Source: Roseovarius sp. 217
Lineage (GTDB): Bacteria; Pseudomonadota; Alphaproteobacteria; Rhodobacterales; Rhodobacteraceae
Assembly (NCBI RefSeq): GCF_000152845.1
Contig: NZ_CH902584.1
Coordinates: forward strand, 2,799,073-2,863,072
Direction of reading: 5' to 3'
DNA: 64,000 nt
Below are positions 61,030-64,000 of the stretch, in pieces (position 1 is the first letter of the stretch; every line of letters starts with the position of its first letter). A model generated the notes under the pieces. The model was not told where the DNA came from and made no database searches. It saw only the letters and a program-made list of their open reading frames with translations. A program made the position numbers and the translations under genes.

Positions 61030-61155
61030 TCAGCCCTGACGGGCTTTGAAGCGCGGCTGGGTCTTGTTGATGACGTAGACGCGGCCTTTGCGGCGCACGA
61101 CACGGCAATCCCGATGCCGGTTCTTGAGCGAGCGGAGCGAATTACGAACCTTCAT
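61030..61155 (-). CDS. rpmJ: Ribosomal protein bL36
   Basis: This 41-residue protein of the large ribosomal subunit starts [20 protein letters not shown] and continues [21 protein letters not shown], which is the long variant of L36 that lacks the four zinc ligands. GGAGACGACC precedes the ATG at 61155. A clear terminator follows. It is monocistronic, as usual for this variant. Confidence 0.96.
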   Translation of the reverse strand: MKVRNSLRSLKNRHRDCRVVRRKGRVYVINKTQPRFKARQG

Positions 61156-61234
61156 GGTCGTCTCCTCGGTTGTCGCGGCGCGGGCCAGCGCCTGGGGTTG
61201 CGGGCGTCCCGGCAAGTGCGGGACAGTGAATTCA

Positions 61235-61309
61235 TGGTGGGCGATACAAGGTTCGAACTTGTGACCCCTTCGATGTCAACGAAGTGCTCTACCACTGAGC
61301 TAATCGCCC
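61235..61309 (-). tRNA. tRNA-Val (anticodon GAC)
   Basis: On the minus strand the 75-base gene has an acceptor stem GGGCGAT/ATCGCCC with an encoded ACCA end, a D-arm AGCTCAGTGGTAGAGC, an anticodon stem CTTCG/CGAAG with loop TTGACAT giving GAC, and a T-arm CAAGTTCGAACCTTG. It is the second valine tRNA of the window. It lies 80 bases upstream of rpmJ on the same strand. Confidence 0.96.
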
Positions 61310-61453
61310 ATGAATGCCAGCCGATCGCCTGCCCCAAAAAGAGGGGCGCGGAAATCCGCGCCGGTTCGCTGGTCTATAAAAGGAGTCGGAGAGGGGATCA
61401 AGGGCTTTTAGAAGCTCAATTTCAGTCTATTATCGTGAGAGAAAGGAACGCGC

Positions 61454-62317
61454 ATGCCCAAGGTCGCCTATCACCTCACGCATCCCGAACGGCGGACCAC
61501 GGCTGTGGTGTTCGCCTCGCCGCACAGCGGGCGGGATTACCCGTGGACGTTTTTGCGGCGGACCACGCTCAACGAGCATTCGGTGCGGTCCTCGGAGGAT
61601 GCTTTTGTCGATCAACTGTTCGAGGCGGCACCGCTCTATGGCGCGCCGCTGCTCAAAGCGGGCGCGCCGCGGGCCTATGTCGATCTCAACCGAAGCTGCG
61701 ATGAGTTGGACCCGGCGCTGATCGACGGTGTGTCGCGGCAGGGGCACAATCCGCGCGTGGCCTCGGGCCTTGGGGTCATCCCGCGCGTGGTGGCGAATGG
61801 GCAGGCGATCTATTCCGGCAAGCTGAGCATGGCCGAGGCCGAGCATCGGATCGAGAGCTATTGGAAGCCGTATCACGCCGCGCTTCAGGGGCAGTTGGAT
61901 CAGGCGTATCTGATGTTTGGGCAGGCCATTCTGATTGATTGTCATTCGATGCCGCATGAGGCGATGGATGCGGTGGCGCGGCGCGGTGTGCGGCGGCCCG
62001 AGATCGTTCTGGGGGATCGGTTCGGAGCGGCGGCGGATGGGGCGGTGATGGACCGGATCGAGTCGGCATTTGCCGATGCCGGGCTGGTGGTCACGCGCAA
62101 CACACCCTTTGCCGGGGCCTATATGACGCAAGCCTATGGTCGGCCTGCGCGCGGATGTCATGCGGTGCAGGTGGAGATTGATCGCGCGCTCTATATGAAC
62201 GAGCGGTTGATCCGCCCGAATGGAAATTTCGAGGCGTTCCGCAGCCTGCTCTCGGGCGTGATTCGCGACATCGCCGAGATCGGGCGCGCCGAGGCGCTTC
62301 CTTTGGCGGCGGAGTAG
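61454..62317 (+). CDS. N-formylglutamate amidohydrolase
   Basis: This 287-residue hydrolase matches the N-formylglutamate amidohydrolase family, which releases formate from N-formylglutamate in histidine breakdown or acts on related N-formyl amino acids. Family text is VVFASPHSGRDYPWTFL, SSEDAFVDQLFEAAPLYGAP, RAYVDLNRSCDELDP and ILIDCHSMPHEA, with the zinc-binding histidines in HSG and CHSMPH. No other histidine-degradation gene lies near, so its physiological substrate is open. Confidence 0.9.
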   Translation: MPKVAYHLTHPERRTTAVVFASPHSGRDYPWTFLRRTTLNEHSVRSSEDAFVDQLFEAAPLYGAPLLKAGAPRAYVDLNRSCDELDPALIDGVSRQGHNPRVASGLGVIPRVVANGQAIYSGKLSMAEAEHRIESYWKPYHAALQGQLDQAYLMFGQAILIDCHSMPHEAMDAVARRGVRRPEIVLGDRFGAAADGAVMDRIESAFADAGLVVTRNTPFAGAYMTQAYGRPARGCHAVQVEIDRALYMNERLIRPNGNFEAFRSLLSGVIRDIAEIGRAEALPLAAE

Positions 62318-62335
62318 GGGGCAGGTTGTATAGCT

Positions 62336-62418
62336 GAGCCGCGCGGTGCCCGACCGCCGGGTGGGCGCAGCAACAGTATTTATTGGCAATTTATGCCTGC
62401 CAAGTCTTCCGCGTTTTT
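62336..62418. repeat. GAGCCGCGCGGT intergenic repeat, copy 2
   Basis: The copy runs from GAGCCGCGCGGTGCCCGACC to CAATTTATGCCTGCCAAGTC and CTTCCGCGTTTTT. It matches the copy at 63911 at nearly every position outside a short central spacer. The two flank the dinB gene. The inner part can form small hairpins (CCCG-ACCGC-CGGG). I know no name for this repeat family. Confidence 0.75.
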
Positions 62419-62440
62419 AGTACGTTGAGCCGTTGCAAAT

Positions 62441-62536
62441 GCGCCCGCCCGTCACGCCGGAGGCGTGCGGAATAAAAGTGGCGCACCTACGGTGCGACGG
62501 GGCGGTCGGGCGCAGCGCGGCGGTGCCTGCGGCACC
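62441..62536. repeat. Multi-hairpin intergenic structure upstream-adjacent to dinB 3' end
   Basis: Three perfect stems occur in series: CACGCC-gga-GGCGTG (62453-62467), CGCACC-tac-GGTGCG (62482-62496) and GGTGCC-tgc-GGCACC (62522-62536). An outer pairing of GCGCCCG (62441) with CGGGCGC (62507-62513) would enclose the first two. It lies in a 282-base gap with no gene. The triloop stems look like clustered extragenic palindromes. Confidence 0.7.
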
Positions 62537-62599
62537 TTGACTCCGCGCTTTGGTGATTGGGGCATAGTTCAAAACATAATCGAGCCTCTCACGCCCTTC

Positions 62600-63853
62600 C
62601 TACCGCAAGGCCCGCCCTTTGACGATCGCATCGGGGCCGAATTTGGCACGAATGGCGTCTCGGGCGCGTTCTGCGCCTGCGCGCTGAACGGCTTGCGGGT
62701 CCAGCAAGTCGCCGGACCGATCTGCGCCGGTCTCTGGCCCGAGGTCCGAGAGGCCCACGCCGATCAACCGGTAGGCGGTCCCCGGTGGCACCTGATCCAG
62801 GAGCGCGCGGGCGGTGCGGTAGAGTGTGTCGGCAAGTTGCGTGGCGTCGCGCAGGGCGTGGCGACGGGTCAGCAGCCGGTGATCGGCGCGCTTGAGTTTG
62901 AGCGTGACGACGCGGCCTGCGAGGCTGCGGGCCTTGGCGCGGTCGGCCACCTTTTCCGCGAGGCGCCAGATATGGCCGTCGAGCAGGTCAATGTCGCGGG
63001 TGTCCTCAAAAAATGTGGTCTCGTTCGAGATGGATTTGACCGGCGCATTGGCCGAGACGCGGCGGCGGTCCTGTCCGCGCGCCAGATGCCAGAGCCGGTC
63101 GCCCATGGAGCCGAAGCGCGCGTTCAGGTCACGACGGTCCCAGCGCAGCAGATCGGCAAAGCTGCGGATGCCTGCGTCATTCAGTGCCGTGAGGGTGGAC
63201 TGGCCCACGCCCCAGATCAGGCTAACGGGGCGGTCGCGCAGGAAATCGGCAGTCTCGCCTGCGCCGATCACCGCAAAGCCATGGGGTTTGTCGAGGTCCG
63301 AGGCGATCTTGGCGAGAAACTTGTTATGGCTGAGGCCGATGGAGCCGGTGAGCCCCAACTCGTCGCGCATGCGTTTGATGAGGCGGGCCAGCATCACAGC
63401 CGGGGGCGCGCCATGCAGGCGCGCGGTGCCGGTCAGATCGAGAAACGCCTCATCGAGCGAGAGCGGTTCCACGGCGGGGGTGAGATCGAGCATCATGGCG
63501 CGGATGGCGCGCGACGCCTCGGCATAGACCTGCATGCGGGGTTTGATCACCACCGCCTCGGGGCAGAGCTTGAGCGCCTGAAACATCGGCATGGCGGAGC
63601 GCACACCCTTGATGCGGGCGATATAGCAGGCGGTGGACACCACGCCGCGCCGCCCGCCGCCGATGATCAGTGGCTTGTCGGCAAGCTCTGGGTTGTCGCG
63701 TTTTTCGACAGAGGCGTAGAAGGCGTCGCAATCCATATGGGCGATGGAGAGGTCGAAAAGTTCTGGGTGGGCCACGATACGCGGACTGCCGCAGGCGGGG
63801 CAGCGCCGGGCAGTGTCGAATCGGGTGAGGCAATCGCGGCAGAGGCTGGGCAT
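62600..63853 (-). CDS. dinB: DNA polymerase IV (DinB) with N-terminal zinc finger
   Basis: This 417-residue Y-family polymerase carries out translesion synthesis. The catalytic core shows HMDCDAFYASVEKRDNPEL, SLDEAFLDLTG with its acidic pair, and GVGQSTLTALNDAGI in the thumb. An extra N-terminal stretch has C5-x2-C8 and C18-x2-C21 (LCRDC, CPACG), which form a zinc-ribbon-like finger not present in E. coli DinB. A beta-clamp-binding motif at the C-terminus was not recognised. The gene is flanked by copies of the same repeat. Confidence 0.92.
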   Translation of the reverse strand: MPSLCRDCLTRFDTARRCPACGSPRIVAHPELFDLSIAHMDCDAFYASVEKRDNPELADKPLIIGGGRRGVVSTACYIARIKGVRSAMPMFQALKLCPEAVVIKPRMQVYAEASRAIRAMMLDLTPAVEPLSLDEAFLDLTGTARLHGAPPAVMLARLIKRMRDELGLTGSIGLSHNKFLAKIASDLDKPHGFAVIGAGETADFLRDRPVSLIWGVGQSTLTALNDAGIRSFADLLRWDRRDLNARFGSMGDRLWHLARGQDRRRVSANAPVKSISNETTFFEDTRDIDLLDGHIWRLAEKVADRAKARSLAGRVVTLKLKRADHRLLTRRHALRDATQLADTLYRTARALLDQVPPGTAYRLIGVGLSDLGPETGADRSGDLLDPQAVQRAGAERARDAIRAKFGPDAIVKGRALR

Positions 63854-63910
63854 GATGGGGGAGTGTAGGGCGCGGGTATGGGGGCGCGCAAGTTGGGGCT
63901 GATGGGGAGG

Positions 63911-63991
63911 AGCCGCGCGGTGCCCGTCCGCCGGGTGGGCGCTACTACAGTTGTAGTGGGCAATTTATGCCAGCCAAGCCTTCCGCGTTTT
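63911..63991. repeat. GAGCCGCGCGGT intergenic repeat, copy 3
   Basis: The copy reads GAGCCGCGCGGTGCCCGTCC, then a short variable spacer with CTACTACAGTTGTAGT, then CAATTTATGCCAGCCAAGCC and TTCCGCGTTTTC, in the same orientation as the copy at 62336. The spacer contains its own inverted repeat (CTACaaa-like, CTAC and GTAG). It continues to the window edge, so the full extent may be longer. Confidence 0.7.
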
Positions 63992-64000
63992 CAATGAGGT

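Overview
This window comes from the chromosome of a GC-rich alphaproteobacterium, most likely a marine member of the Roseobacter group (Rhodobacteraceae). The evidence is a DMSP lyase of the DddP type with every known metal and catalytic residue in place, an RpoE-ChrR singlet-oxygen locus followed by the same five-gene operon known from Rhodobacter sphaeroides, a TakP-like TRAP transporter, several polyamine-type ABC importers, and an intergenic GGGGGC-type hairpin repeat typical of the family.

Layout. 1-2.5 kb: branched-chain amino acid synthesis (partial ilvN, then ilvI, minus strand) behind a leader with a predicted transcription attenuator. 2.7-10.9 kb: a two-component system and a SulP transporter (minus), divergent from a TRAP operon whose large permease is unusually long. 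11.0-18.2 kb: tRNA-Ser, the broken C-terminal end of a tyrosine recombinase, an ABC importer plus racemase operon (minus), a divergent GntR regulator with a GNAT protein, and an IS3-family remnant. 18.2-24.3 kb: hemin uptake (hmuVUTS, divergent from hmuR). 24.4-31.1 kb: an ExoD-like protein, a LuxR-type regulator and a second polyamine-type ABC importer with an SDR enzyme. 31.1-36.9 kb: an antiporter with a cyclic-nucleotide-binding domain, SulP plus universal stress protein, and a DUF1989 protein. 37.0-45.0 kb: tRNA-Val, a lower-GC stretch with a tandem CDGSH protein, then an allantoin/ureide catabolic cluster (GntR, racemase, two NCS1 permeases, PuuE-type allantoinase, ureidoglycolate lyase, ureidoglycine aminohydrolase). 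45.0-51.9 kb: a decayed stretch, tRNA-Met, a FAD-linked oxidase, hemC and hemE, dddP and a diguanylate cyclase. 52-59.8 kb: a hydrolase-OsmC fusion, chrR-rpoE and the divergent RpoE-type operon. 59.9-64 kb: dapD, rpmJ, tRNA-Val, an N-formylglutamate amidohydrolase, a zinc-finger DinB, and three copies of an intergenic repeat.

How it works together. Much of the window serves scavenging of marine organic matter (keto acids, polyamine-like compounds, ureides, hemin, DMSP) and defence against oxidative stress. Two racemase-plus-FCD-GntR modules recur, one with an ABC importer of unknown substrate and one with ureide genes. Stem-loops lie just after the binding-protein gene in both the TRAP operon and the first ABC operon, which suggests differential expression within each operon. 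The least understood part is the 11.5-18.0 kb racemase/ABC/GNAT module. No CRISPR array, prophage or rRNA operon was seen.
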